64,000 nucleotides of DNA from Actinomadura terrae (GTDB taxonomy: Bacteria; Actinomycetota; Actinomycetes; Streptosporangiales; Streptosporangiaceae): assembly GCF_022751215.1 (NCBI RefSeq), contig NZ_JAICDG010000002.1:868001-932000 (forward strand). The letters run 5' to 3'. Shown piece after piece: positions 1 through 9,300 of this stretch. Below the pieces are notes generated by a model. It made no database searches and was not told the origin of the DNA. It saw nothing but the letters and a program-made list of their open reading frames with translations. Every line of letters starts with the position of its first letter. The stretch's first letter is position 1. The position numbers and the translations under genes were made by a program.

Positions 1-416
1 GACCGGCGGGCCAGACGACCGGAGCTCGACGGCGCGGCGTTCGCCGCTCGCGGGGCCGAGGCTTGGCCTCTTTCGTGATCGCCTGCGGTTCGTTTCGTGT
101 GCGGTGGTCGGCATGGTCGGTGTCCCTTCCGCTGCGGCTGGGGGAGGAACCGGTGCTTGACCGGCCCGTTCGTGGCCCCTCCGACTTCCTCTCTTAAGTG
201 TCGGGTGCCTCGACCGGCAGCGGAACTGGAATGGGATTCTGTGGAAAACCTGGGCTCAAGGACTTCGACGAGGAGGGGCCGGAAGCGGCGGCGCGGAGCG
301 GCTGACGTGCGGAGGAGGCAGGCGGACACCCCAAGATCAGGGAGGTTGCGCGGGGTGCGCGGCGGGGCCGATATTGGGGGTGTCGCGCGATGGGGCGTGG
401 CGAGGAAGGGAGAGAG
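1..416. other. Gene-free leader region upstream of acetoacetyl-CoA ligase
   Basis: I see no convincing gene here. The open frames that cross it have arginine- and proline-rich products typical of out-of-frame high-GC DNA. The last 15 bases before the downstream start hold the ribosome binding site AGGAAGGG. No clear promoter hexamers or hairpin terminator were recognised. Confidence 0.6.
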
Positions 417-2378
417 ATGTCCCGTGACCATGAGGTTTCCGAGGGCTCGCCGTTGTGGGAGCCGTCGGAGGAGGTCATCGCGAATGCGCGGGTGACCCAC
501 TTCGTCCACTGGCTGTGGGATCGGGGCGTTCACACGGAGTCCTACGACGATCTCTGGCGATGGTCGGTCACGGAGGTCGACGCGTTCTGGGACGCGGTGT
601 GGTCGTACTTCGACGTCGTCGGCCAGAGGGGCGACGGCCCGGTGCGCGCGGGCGGCCCGCTGCCCGTGGACGGATTGAAGTGGTTCCCCGGCGCGACGCT
701 CAACTACGCGGCCAACTCCCTACGCCGAGCCTCGGAGGAGCCGGACCAGGTCGCGGTCGTCTTCCGGTCGGAGGCGGGCGGGCACCGGGTGCTCACCTAC
801 CGCGAGTTGGCGCTTCACGTAGCGGAGGTCCGTGCGGGGCTTGCGGACTTGGGCGTCGGCAAGGGGGACCGGGTCGCCGCCTACATCCCGAACATCCCCG
901 AGGCGCTGATCTGCTTCCTGGCGACGGCGTCGCTGGGAGCGATCTGGTCGTCCTGCTCTCCGGACTTCGGCGCGTCCTCGGTGATCGACCGGTTCGCGCA
1001 GATCGAGCCGAAGGTGCTCATCGCCGTGGACGGCTACGCCTACAACGGCAAGCGGTTCGACCGGCAGGCCACGGTCGCCGAGATCGAGGCGGAGCTGCCG
1101 AGCCTCGCCGCCACAGTCCTGATCCCTTACCTCGATCCGGCCGTCACCCCGGACGGACTGCGGGTCGGTATGCATTATCGCGACCTGCCCCGCCCCGACA
1201 ATAACGGGCTGGAGTTCGAGGACGTTCCATTCGACCATCCGCTGTGGGTGGTCTATTCGTCCGGGACGACAGGGCTTCCCAAGCCGATCGTGCATGGGCA
1301 TGGTGGGGTCGTCCTGGAGCACCTCAAGGCGCTTTCGTTCCACCAGGACATCGGCCCGGAAGACGTCTTCTTCTGGTACACCACGACCGGCTGGATGATG
1401 TGGAACTACCTCATCGGCGGCCTGCTGGTGGGGTCCACCATCGTCATGTACGACGGCGCTCCGCTCGACCTATGGTCGCTTGCCGCCGACAGCGGCGTCA
1501 CGTATATGGGAGTGGGCGCGCCCTACATCACCGCGTCCGCGAAGGAGGGGCGACGTCCCGGACGGGACGTCGACCTCTCCCGTTTGCGCGGTATCGGTTC
1601 CACGGGCTCACCGCTACCCCCCGAGGGGTTCGCCTGGGTGTACGACTCCGTCGGCAAGGATCTGCTCCTCGGGTCGATGTCCGGCGGCACCGACCTCTGT
1701 ACCGCCTTTGTGGGGCCGTCGCCCCTGCTGCCTCTGCGCGCAGGCGTTATCCAGTGCCGCTGTCTGGGCGCCAAGATCGAGGCGTACGGTGACGAGGGCA
1801 AACCGGTCGTGGACGAGGTCGGGGAACTGGTCATCACCGAGCCCATGCCGTCCATGCCCGTCGGATTCTGGAACGACGCGGACGGCGAGCGTTACCGCGA
1901 ATCCTATTTCGGGATGTATCCAGGTACCTGGCGCCATGGCGACTGGATCAAGGTTCTGCCGGACGGCGGTTGCGTCATCTACGGTCGCTCCGACTCCACC
2001 CTCAATCGGGGTGGGGTTCGGATGGGCACTTCCGACTTCTATCGTGTGGTCGAGGCGTTCGACGAGATCGCCGACAGCCTGGTCATCGACACCGGACGGC
2101 TGGGGCAGGAAGGCCGCCTTCTGCTGTACGTCCAACTCGCTCCGGGCGCGTCCCTTGGCGATGAGCTCGTGAGCAGGCTCAAGCGACAGATCCGGTCCGC
2201 GCTGTCGCCCCGTCATGTCCCGGACGAGATTCACGAGGTCCCCGGTATTCCGCGCACGCTGTCGGGTAAGAAGCTGGAGGTTCCCGTCCGGAAGATACTC
2301 CAGGGCACCCCGGTCGATAAGGCCGCGAACCGCGACTCCATGGCCAACCCGGAGGTTCTCGAGCACTTCACTCCGTGA
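417..2378 (+). CDS. aacS: Acetoacetate--CoA ligase (acetoacetyl-CoA synthetase)
   Basis: Cytoplasmic ligase that activates acetoacetate with ATP and CoA through an acyl-adenylate, feeding ketone bodies or polyhydroxybutyrate breakdown products into acetyl-CoA metabolism. The 653-residue product belongs to the ANL adenylate-forming superfamily: the AMP-binding P-loop YSSGTTGLPKP lies near residues 279-290, an acetyl-CoA-synthetase-type N-terminal cap (FWDAVWSYF) precedes it, and the C-terminal catalytic lysine motif LSGKKLEVPV lies near residue 615. Length and the segment TTGWMMWNYL fit the acetoacetate rather than the acetate enzyme. An in-frame ATG lies 27 bases upstream, but the ATG at 417 is chosen because AGGAAGGG sits seven bases before it. 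It is monocistronic and ends converging on the next gene. Assignment to the family is firm; substrate choice is by resemblance. Confidence 0.9.
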   Translation: MSRDHEVSEGSPLWEPSEEVIANARVTHFVHWLWDRGVHTESYDDLWRWSVTEVDAFWDAVWSYFDVVGQRGDGPVRAGGPLPVDGLKWFPGATLNYAANSLRRASEEPDQVAVVFRSEAGGHRVLTYRELALHVAEVRAGLADLGVGKGDRVAAYIPNIPEALICFLATASLGAIWSSCSPDFGASSVIDRFAQIEPKVLIAVDGYAYNGKRFDRQATVAEIEAELPSLAATVLIPYLDPAVTPDGLRVGMHYRDLPRPDNNGLEFEDVPFDHPLWVVYSSGTTGLPKPIVHGHGGVVLEHLKALSFHQDIGPEDVFFWYTTTGWMMWNYLIGGLLVGSTIVMYDGAPLDLWSLAADSGVTYMGVGAPYITASAKEGRRPGRDVDLSRLRGIGSTGSPLPPEGFAWVYDSVGKDLLLGSMSGGTDLCTAFVGPSPLLPLRAGVIQCRCLGAKIEAYGDEGKPVVDEVGELVITEPMPSMPVGFWNDADGERYRESYFGMYPGTWRHGDWIKVLPDGGCVIYGRSDSTLNRGGVRMGTSDFYRVVEAFDEIADSLVIDTGRLGQEGRLLLYVQLAPGASLGDELVSRLKRQIRSALSPRHVPDEIHEVPGIPRTLSGKKLEVPVRKILQGTPVDKAANRDSMANPEVLEHFTP

Positions 2379-2482
2379 GGGGGCGGGTCGTTCCGAATCC
2401 CTGGCGCCGATCGGGCGTCGATGAATCCGGGTTTCGGTTTTGTAGGGCCCTGTAATCGGGTGTTGGAAAGGCCGGGCTGGGA

Positions 2483-3082
2483 TTATCCGCGTTTGGCTGC
2501 ATAGGACTCGATATCGCGGCGGCGATAGAACCGCCGGACTCGTCCGCCACCCAACTGTTCCACGCGGGCCGGTTCGGGCCAGCCCGCCGGTGGGCGCTTC
2601 GGATAGACGGTGACGCTCGTCTGCGCGAGCCCGAGGATTCGGGCGGCCTCGGCGAGGGTGACCAGATCGTCAGGTGCGTCCTCGGATGGGCGTTCGATGT
2701 GGGACGTGTACCAAACGGCCCACTCCTCCTCGTTCCAGTACAGGGCCTTACCTGCGCGATGGGCGACGTCGGGGTGGCCGTTCGACTCGCGGTCCGCCCA
2801 CAACTGCTTGAGCCGGTGGCGGCTGACGCCATGCCGGGCGGCGAGTTCGTCCCGGCCGGCCAGCCCCGGCGGGACGGTGGCGGAGCCCCGCGAGGCGTAC
2901 CAACGGTCCCAGGTGTCGGCGTCCCACACGAGTTGTGATCCGACTGTCCCGGTCGGCTCCGGATGGCCGTTGCGGTCGCGCTCGCGGAACCACTTCTCCA
3001 GTGTGCTGCGCCCCAGCCCGTGCGCGACCATCAAGTCGGCGCGCGTATAGACGGGACGTCCGTCGAGTGTGGTCACCGGCAC
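2483..3082 (-). CDS. Protein of three tandem helix-turn-helix-like units (putative DNA-binding)
   Basis: A 199-residue protein that I cannot name. By eye it consists of three similar units of about 55-60 residues, near residues 11-65, 74-131 and 140-199. Each begins with a short helix-turn-helix-like stretch (RADLMVAHGLGRSTLEKWFR; RDELAARHGVSRHRLKQLWA; LAEAARILGLAQTSVTVYP), then a G-P/H-P turn (NGHPEP, NGHPDV, GWPEP), and ends with an aromatic-rich strand and helix (VWDADTWDRWYAS; YWNEEEWAVWYTS; FYRRRDIESYAAK). This is the layout of MerR/excisionase-type winged helices that read short sequence motifs. It has no signal peptide or membrane segment. It is divergent from the downstream kinase gene with 235 bp between the starts. 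A role as a DNA-binding or recombination-directionality-like factor is inference. Confidence 0.75.
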   Translation of the reverse strand: MPVTTLDGRPVYTRADLMVAHGLGRSTLEKWFRERDRNGHPEPTGTVGSQLVWDADTWDRWYASRGSATVPPGLAGRDELAARHGVSRHRLKQLWADRESNGHPDVAHRAGKALYWNEEEWAVWYTSHIERPSEDAPDDLVTLAEAARILGLAQTSVTVYPKRPPAGWPEPARVEQLGGGRVRRFYRRRDIESYAAKRG

Positions 3083-3317
3083 AGTCTCACCTACGCGAAC
3101 CGAGGTTTGTGCGGTGTCGTGCCGGGGACGGCGGTATTAGGCTGCTCTTCGAGCCCAAATGTGTCCGATCGGGTGCGGGGCGTCAGAACGCGCCGTAAGG
3201 TCGCAGGCGGGTGAACTTTTTTGGGGTTTGGGGCGTCATACAGGCGGTGCGCTGGCCTGCGAAAATAGGTCTGTGGCCCGTTTCGGTCCGTCGAGATGGA
3301 GAGGGACGGTTTCACGT

Positions 3318-4841
3318 ATGGAGGTTGGGGCGCTGCGATCCGGTGACCCGGAGCGGCTTGGCTCGTACGCCCTGACAGGCCGGGTCGGCGAGGGCGGCCA
3401 GGGCACCGTCTTCCTTGGTGAGGACGAGAACGGGCGTCAGGTGGCGGTCAAGCTCCTGCACGCCGAACTGACGTCCGATGACAAGGCGCGCGCCCGTTTC
3501 CTACGGGAACTCGAAGTCGCCAAGCAGGTGGCGCCGTTCTGCACGGCCCAGGTCATCGACGCGGACGCGACGGGCGACCGCCCCTACATCGTCAGCGAGT
3601 ACGTCCCGGGCCCCTCCCTCAACCAGTACGTCACGCAGGACGGCCCGCTCAGCGGCGCGGCCCTGGACAGGCTCGCGATCGCCACGGCGACGGCGCTCGC
3701 CGCGATCCACCAGGCGAAGATCATCCATCGCGACTTCAAGCCGCACAACGTCCTGATCGGCCCGGACGGCCCCCGCGTCATCGACTTCGGCGTTGCACGT
3801 GCCATCAGCGGCTCGACCACGCTGACCAGCCGGGTCATCGGCACCCCGTCCTATATGGCGCCCGAGCAGATTCAGGGCGAGGACGTCGGCACCGCCGCCG
3901 ACGTCTTCTGCTGGGCGGCCACGCTGGTGTTCGCGGCCACCGGTGAGCCGCCGTTCGGCCAGGACACGATCCCCGCGGTGATCAACCGCATCCTGCACGA
4001 GGAACCGGACCTCGGTGACCTCAGCGGCCCGCTGCGCGATCTCGTCATCGCCTGCCTGCGGAAGGACCCGGCCGGGCGTCCGTTCGCGCGGCAGGTTCTG
4101 ATGCGGCTGCTCGGCCACGAGGACGCCGCTCCGGTGCCCGACTTCGCCCCTCCGGTAAGCGACACCGACGAGACGGCGATGCTCGCCGCAGGTAGCGTGC
4201 TGGCCTCGGAGGGCGCCGACGACCATTCCCACGCGGCCGGCGGCCTGCCACCCGCCGATTTCTCGCCCGCCGCCCAGGCCGGCGCCGGAGCGTTCGACTC
4301 CGCCGGACGAGCCGTCCCGGACGCGACCCAGGGCGTCGCCGGACGGCTGCCGACCCCCGCCGAATGGGCCGCCGGCAACACCCTGCCGCCTCAGCTCGCG
4401 CCAGAGAAGCGCGGCCTCCGGAAGGCCGTCGCCGGTTCGGGACGCTCGGCCGCGCTCGCCGGTGCCGCCGCGCTGGTGCTGGCGGTCGTGGTGGTCTCGG
4501 CGGTGCTCGCGCTGAGCTCGGGCGACAAGGGCAAGGCGGGACAGAAGGTGAGCGACCCCAGCGCCCCGCCCAAGACGAGCGAGGTCGCGCCCAGCCCGAC
4601 CGCGCCAAGGACCCATGCGCCGATCGAGGAGGCGCCCGAGAGCCCGTCCAGCCCGACTCCGTCGTCGAGCCCGTCGCCGAGCGATACTCCGCTTCCGTCC
4701 GACACCCCGACGCCGTCCGACACGCCGTCGTCCCCGACACCGACGCACACGACGGAGAGCCCGGACCCCACCCCCGGCACCCCGACCAGCACGCCCACCA
4801 CCCCCACCACTCCAGCGGGCAAGAACGCTCCTCGCAGCTAG
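3318..4841 (+). CDS. Membrane Ser/Thr protein kinase with Ser/Thr/Pro-rich external tail
   Basis: Eukaryotic-type (Hanks) kinase, 507 residues. The cytoplasmic kinase domain spans about residues 15-270: glycine loop GRVGEGGQGTVF (21-32), ATP lysine VAVK (K45), catalytic HRDFKPHN (137-144) and DFG (156-158), then GTPSYMAPE in the activation segment. A juxtamembrane low-complexity linker follows, then one membrane helix at about 379-399 (ALAGAAALVLAVVVVSAVLA). The external part of about 105 residues is a Ser/Thr/Pro tail with repeated PSDTP-like elements; no PASTA or other sensor domain is seen, so the tail may act as a wall-spanning stalk. The open frame extends upstream, but the ATG at 3318 is preferred because GGAGAGGGACGG precedes it and homology starts just after. 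Substrates are unknown. Confidence 0.9.
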   Translation: MEVGALRSGDPERLGSYALTGRVGEGGQGTVFLGEDENGRQVAVKLLHAELTSDDKARARFLRELEVAKQVAPFCTAQVIDADATGDRPYIVSEYVPGPSLNQYVTQDGPLSGAALDRLAIATATALAAIHQAKIIHRDFKPHNVLIGPDGPRVIDFGVARAISGSTTLTSRVIGTPSYMAPEQIQGEDVGTAADVFCWAATLVFAATGEPPFGQDTIPAVINRILHEEPDLGDLSGPLRDLVIACLRKDPAGRPFARQVLMRLLGHEDAAPVPDFAPPVSDTDETAMLAAGSVLASEGADDHSHAAGGLPPADFSPAAQAGAGAFDSAGRAVPDATQGVAGRLPTPAEWAAGNTLPPQLAPEKRGLRKAVAGSGRSAALAGAAALVLAVVVVSAVLALSSGDKGKAGQKVSDPSAPPKTSEVAPSPTAPRTHAPIEEAPESPSSPTPSSSPSPSDTPLPSDTPTPSDTPSSPTPTHTTESPDPTPGTPTSTPTTPTTPAGKNAPRS

Positions 4842-5399
4842 CTCGGTTCTCCGTCGGTCGGCGCGCGGTCGCGGTGGGCACACGGCTCGTGCGCCCTGCC
4901 GCTGGTCGATGACTGAGCAGGTTGCCTCCTTCGAGTGCGTCCCATGGGCCCCGCCTGCGGTTTCCCGCTCGCGGTCGCTGGGGCCCCGACGGTGGACGCC
5001 GCGCCGCTCGCGCCCGCCGCGTCCGCGGTCCGCAGCCGAGCCGAGTAGGAGAGGCGCCCTCCAGCACCCGGCGGGCCCCGCCTAGGACGTGGTTCACAGC
5101 GCCCGCAACGGTCACGTGAGCGCGTCACCAGCCCACATGGGGCAAAGCCGAAGGTGAATCCCACGGCCCCACCGGCCCCAGGCCGCGGAGCGATCCCCAG
5201 CTCGCCTCAGCCACAACCCAGCTGCGAGGCGAGGATCGCGCGCCAGGACCTCGGAAACACAGTCGCAAGGCGTGGGCGGCGAACCGTGCCTCTGCCAGGC
5301 GCAGCTCATGACCTACGGGCTCCACGAGGTGCAGGCCTTCATAGGCACGCTGCCTTCGCATCGGCGTACTCCTGACATTTGGACGGTGCTGGGGTCTGG
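4842..5399. other. Intergenic region without recognisable gene
   Basis: First part of a 1.49-kb gap between the kinase and glutamate dehydrogenase genes. Open frames on both strands give Arg/Pro/Ala-rich products with no recognisable motif. The minus-strand frame around 5190-5370 looks slightly more protein-like but has no start, ribosome site or homology I can name, so it may be a remnant. Confidence 0.5.
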
Positions 5400-5990
5400 C
5401 GCCCGAGCTGTGTTCCGCGCGGCGCGGCTCTGGCCGAGCCTCGGGTCGGGGGCGCCGGGCGGGTGCTCGGGCTGTTCCCCCTGCGCGGCGCGGGTTTGGT
5501 CGGCCTTCACGTTGGAGGCACGGGCGCCCGGGCGATCGGGCTGGTGCCCTGCGTGGCGCGAGTTGGTCCGCCCTCCGAGCCGGGGCAGGGGTGGGCCGGG
5601 TGTGCGAGCTGCTCTGCGGCATGGCGCAAGTTTGGTTCGGCCTCGGGGCGGGGGCGTGGGCGGCCGTGTGCTGGGGCTGTTCCCCTGTGCAATGTTGGTT
5701 GGGCCTTCACGTTGTGGCGCGTGTGGCCGGACGCTCGGGTTGCTTCCTGAGTGGCGGGTTGGTTCGACCTCGGGACGGTGGCATAGGTGGCCAGGTGCTC
5801 GGGCTCCTTCCCTGTGCGGCGCGGGTTTGGGGGCCTTGGGTGGGGCCGGGGGGTTGGGCTGTTCTTTCTGTGCGGTGTGGGGGTGGTTGGGCCTCGGGTT
5901 GGAGCGCGGGGGGCCTGGGCGGGGACGGTTGGTTGCACGGGTTTGGCCTCCTGGGTTGGCGCGGGTTGAGGGGGTGTTCAGGATGGTTTG
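5400..5990. repeat. Degenerate tandem repeat array, unit about 63-69 bp, 8-9 copies
   Basis: Successive copies share the order GGGCTG(T/C)TTCCC - TGCGGCGCG - GGTTTGG - GGCCTC - GGGCGGG. The GGGCTG-like anchors lie at 5405, 5469, 5538, 5606, 5674, 5737, 5801 and 5856, with a weaker copy near 5924. Spacings of 64, 69, 68, 68, 63, 64 and 55 bases are not multiples of three and the copies are diverged, so a repeated protein is unlikely. The plus strand is G-rich and C-poor toward the end. Confidence 0.7.
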
Positions 5991-6331
5991 GCTTTGGGTG
6001 GTTGCGTCAGGGGGTTATGGGGAGTGGAGAGGCACGACCAAGGTGGGACTTGGGGGTGTTTGCGGATGCGGCCGCGTGGTGGGTGCGGAGGCGGTGGGTG
6101 GACGGGGGATGTGGCGGTTCGGTTTGGTTTCGGCCGTCGTCGTGTGTGCGGGCGGGGCGGGGGAGCGGGCAGTTCGGCGATCTTCGGGCGAGGGTGCGGG
6201 AGGGCCTGGCAGGGTGGGCAAGGCCACGTCCACCTCGTCGCCGAGCAGGTCGGCTTTGGGGGATTTCCTGGCTACGCTGGCGCAGTGAGCGGCGCCACAA
6301 CGAGGTGGCGCATTCTCTAGGGGAGTTGTTG

Positions 6332-9300
6332 ATGGGCGGCAAGCTCGACCAAGCGAAGGACGACCTGCTCAGGAGGGCCGCGGAGACATGTGCCCAGCGC
6401 CCCGGGGGCAAGGGCGGGGACGTGGAGGAGGCCGTCGCCTACCTCCGCCTCTACTACCGGCACGTGGCGCCCGAGGACCTGCTGGCGCGGGACCCCGCCG
6501 ACATCTGCGGCCCGGCGATGGCGCACCGGCTGCTCGGCGAGGAGCGGCCGCAGGGGCGCGCGAAGGTGCGGGTGTTCACGCCGACGCTTGAGGAGTACGG
6601 CTGGGACCCGGGCCACACGGTCGTTCAGGTTGTCACCGACGACATGCCGTTCCTGGTCGACTCGGTGACGATGGAGCTGAACCGGCACCAGCTCTCCACC
6701 CATCTGATCGTCCATCCCCTGCTCGGCGTGGACCGCGATGTCGCGGGCCAGATGCGGGCGTTCCGCGGCAAGCTCGACAGCGCCACCGACATCGACGAGT
6801 CGTGGATCCACATCGAAGTGGACCGCACCAGTGACCGTGCGCGACTGGACGTGCTCGAAAAGGATCTCCTTCGCGTCCTGCAGGATGTTCGGGTCGCCGT
6901 CGAGGACGAGCCGAAGATGCGCGCCCGCGCCGGGGAGATCGCCGCCGCGATCCGGGAGGCCGCGCCGCCGCTGCCCGCCAAGGAGCTCGCCGAGGGCGTC
7001 GAGCTGCTCGACTGGCTGGCCGACGGCCACTTCACCTTCCTCGGGTACCGCGACTACACGCTGACCGAGGGCACGGACGCCTCCGAGGGGCGCGGGACGC
7101 TCGGGCTTCGGCCCGAGCCGGGCACGGGGCTCGGCATCCTGCGCAACGACAAGCGCGAGTCCGACAGCTTCGCCTCCCTGCCGCCGGAGGTCCGCGAGAA
7201 GGCCACCGAGAAGCACCTGCTCGTGCTCACCAAGGCGAACTCGCGCTCGACCGTCCACCGGCCGCTGTACCTCGACTACATAGGGGTGAAGAAGTTCGAC
7301 GAGTCCGGGGAGGTCATCGGCGAGCGCCGGTTCCTCGGCCTGTTCACCCACGTCGCCTACAGCGAGTCGATCGCGCATGTGCCCGTCCTCAAGCGGAAGC
7401 TCGAGGAGGTGCTGGAGGAGGGGGGGTTCACCCCCGACAGCTACGACGGCCAGGACCTCATCGAGATACTGGAGAGCTACCCGCGCGACGAGCTGTTCCA
7501 GATCTCCGTCGACGACCTGCTGTCGATCTCGCTGGGCGTGCTGCGGTTGCGCGAGCGCAGGCAGCTGAAGCTGTTCCTGCGCAAGGACCTGTACGGGCGC
7601 TACATGTCGTGCATGGTCTACCTGCCGCGCGACCGGTACACCACGCAGGTCCGGCTGCGCATCCAGCAGATTCTGCGGGACGCGTTCGAGGGCGTCAGCG
7701 TCGACTACAGCGCGAACGTGACCGAGTCGATGCTCGCGCGGCTGCACGTGGTGGTGCGGGGTGAGCGCGGCCGTCCGCTGCCCGACGTGGACGTGGACGA
7801 CCTGGAGGCGCGCCTGGCGAACGCGACCCGCTCGTGGGGCGATGACCTGGCCGACGCGATCGTCGAGCAGTGCGGCGAGGAGAGTTCCGGAACGCTCGCG
7901 CGACGCTACGCCAACGCCTTCCCCGAGGGGTACAAGGCCGACTTCCCGGCCCGTACCGCGGTCGCCGACCTGCGCCGCCTCGACGTGCTGACCGGCGACG
8001 AGGACACCTCGATCAACCTGTACGAGCCCTACGGCGCCGAGCCCGGCGAGCGGCGCCTGAAGATCTACCGGCTGGGCGAGCCGATCTCGCTGTCGCGGGT
8101 GCTGCCGCTGTTGCAGAACATGGGCGTCGAGGTCATCGACGAGCGGCCGTACGAGATCGCGACCGGCGACGGGCAGCGGTACTGGATCTACGACCTCGGG
8201 CTGCGGTACGTCCCGCCCGTGGACGTCCCGGAGGAGGCCATCAAGGGCCTGTTCCAGGAGGCCTTCACCGCGCTCTGGCGCGGCCAGATCGAGAACGACG
8301 GCTTCAACGCCCTCGTCCTGCACGTGGGGCTGACCTGGTGGCAGGCGATGATCCTGCGCGCCTACGCGCTGTACCTGCGCCAGACCGGCACCACCTTCTC
8401 CAAGCGCTACATCGAGCAGGTGCTGCTGCGCAACGCGCAGATCACGCGGCTGCTGATCCGGCTGTGGGAGAGCCGCCTCGACCCCACGCTCGCGGGCGGT
8501 GAACAGGAGCGCAGCCTCGGCATCACCGAGGAGCTCCAGGGCAAGCTGGACGAGGTCGCCAGCCTCGACGAGGACCGCATCCTGCGCGCCTACCTGGCGA
8601 TGATCCAGGCGACGCTGCGCACGAACCACTACCAGCGCAAGCCGTACCTGGCGGTCAAGTTCGACCCCGAGGGCATCCCGGACCTGCCCCAGCCGCGTCC
8701 CATGTACGAGATCTTCGTGTACTCGCCGAAGGTCGAGGGCGTGCATCTGCGGTTCGGGTCCGTGGCGCGCGGTGGGCTGCGCTGGTCGGACCGGCGGGAG
8801 GACTTCCGCACCGAGATCCTCGGCCTGGTGAAGGCGCAGGCGGTGAAGAACACCGTCATCGTGCCCGCGGGGGCGAAGGGCGGCTTCGTCGGCAAGCAGC
8901 TCCCCGACCCCGCGGCCGACCGCGAGGCATTCATGCAGGCGGGCATCGCCTGCTACAAGGACTTCATCTCCGGCCTGCTCGACATCACCGACAACCTGGT
9001 GGACGGCAAGGTCGTCCCGCCGCCGAACGTCGTTCGCCACGACGGCGACGACACCTATCTCGTGGTCGCCGCCGACAAGGGCACCGCGACGTTCTCCGAC
9101 ATCGCCAACGGTGTCGCCGCCGAATACGGATTCTGGCTGGGCGACGCGTTCGCGTCGGGCGGCTCCGTCGGATACGACCACAAGGCCATGGGCATCACCG
9201 CGCGCGGTGCCTGGGAATCCGTCAAGTACCATTTCCGCTCCCTCGGTAAGGACATTCAGCGCGAGGACTTCACCGTCGTCGGCATCGGCGACATGTCCGG

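Noticed and set aside
5125..5622. Minus-strand frame with a slightly protein-like central part
   Set aside because: No start with a ribosome site, no known motif, and Arg/Pro-rich ends; it may be a remnant but cannot be supported.
5591..6331. N-terminal extension of glutamate dehydrogenase by 247 residues
   Set aside because: The extension translates the degenerate tandem repeats; family homology and the ribosome site begin at 6332.
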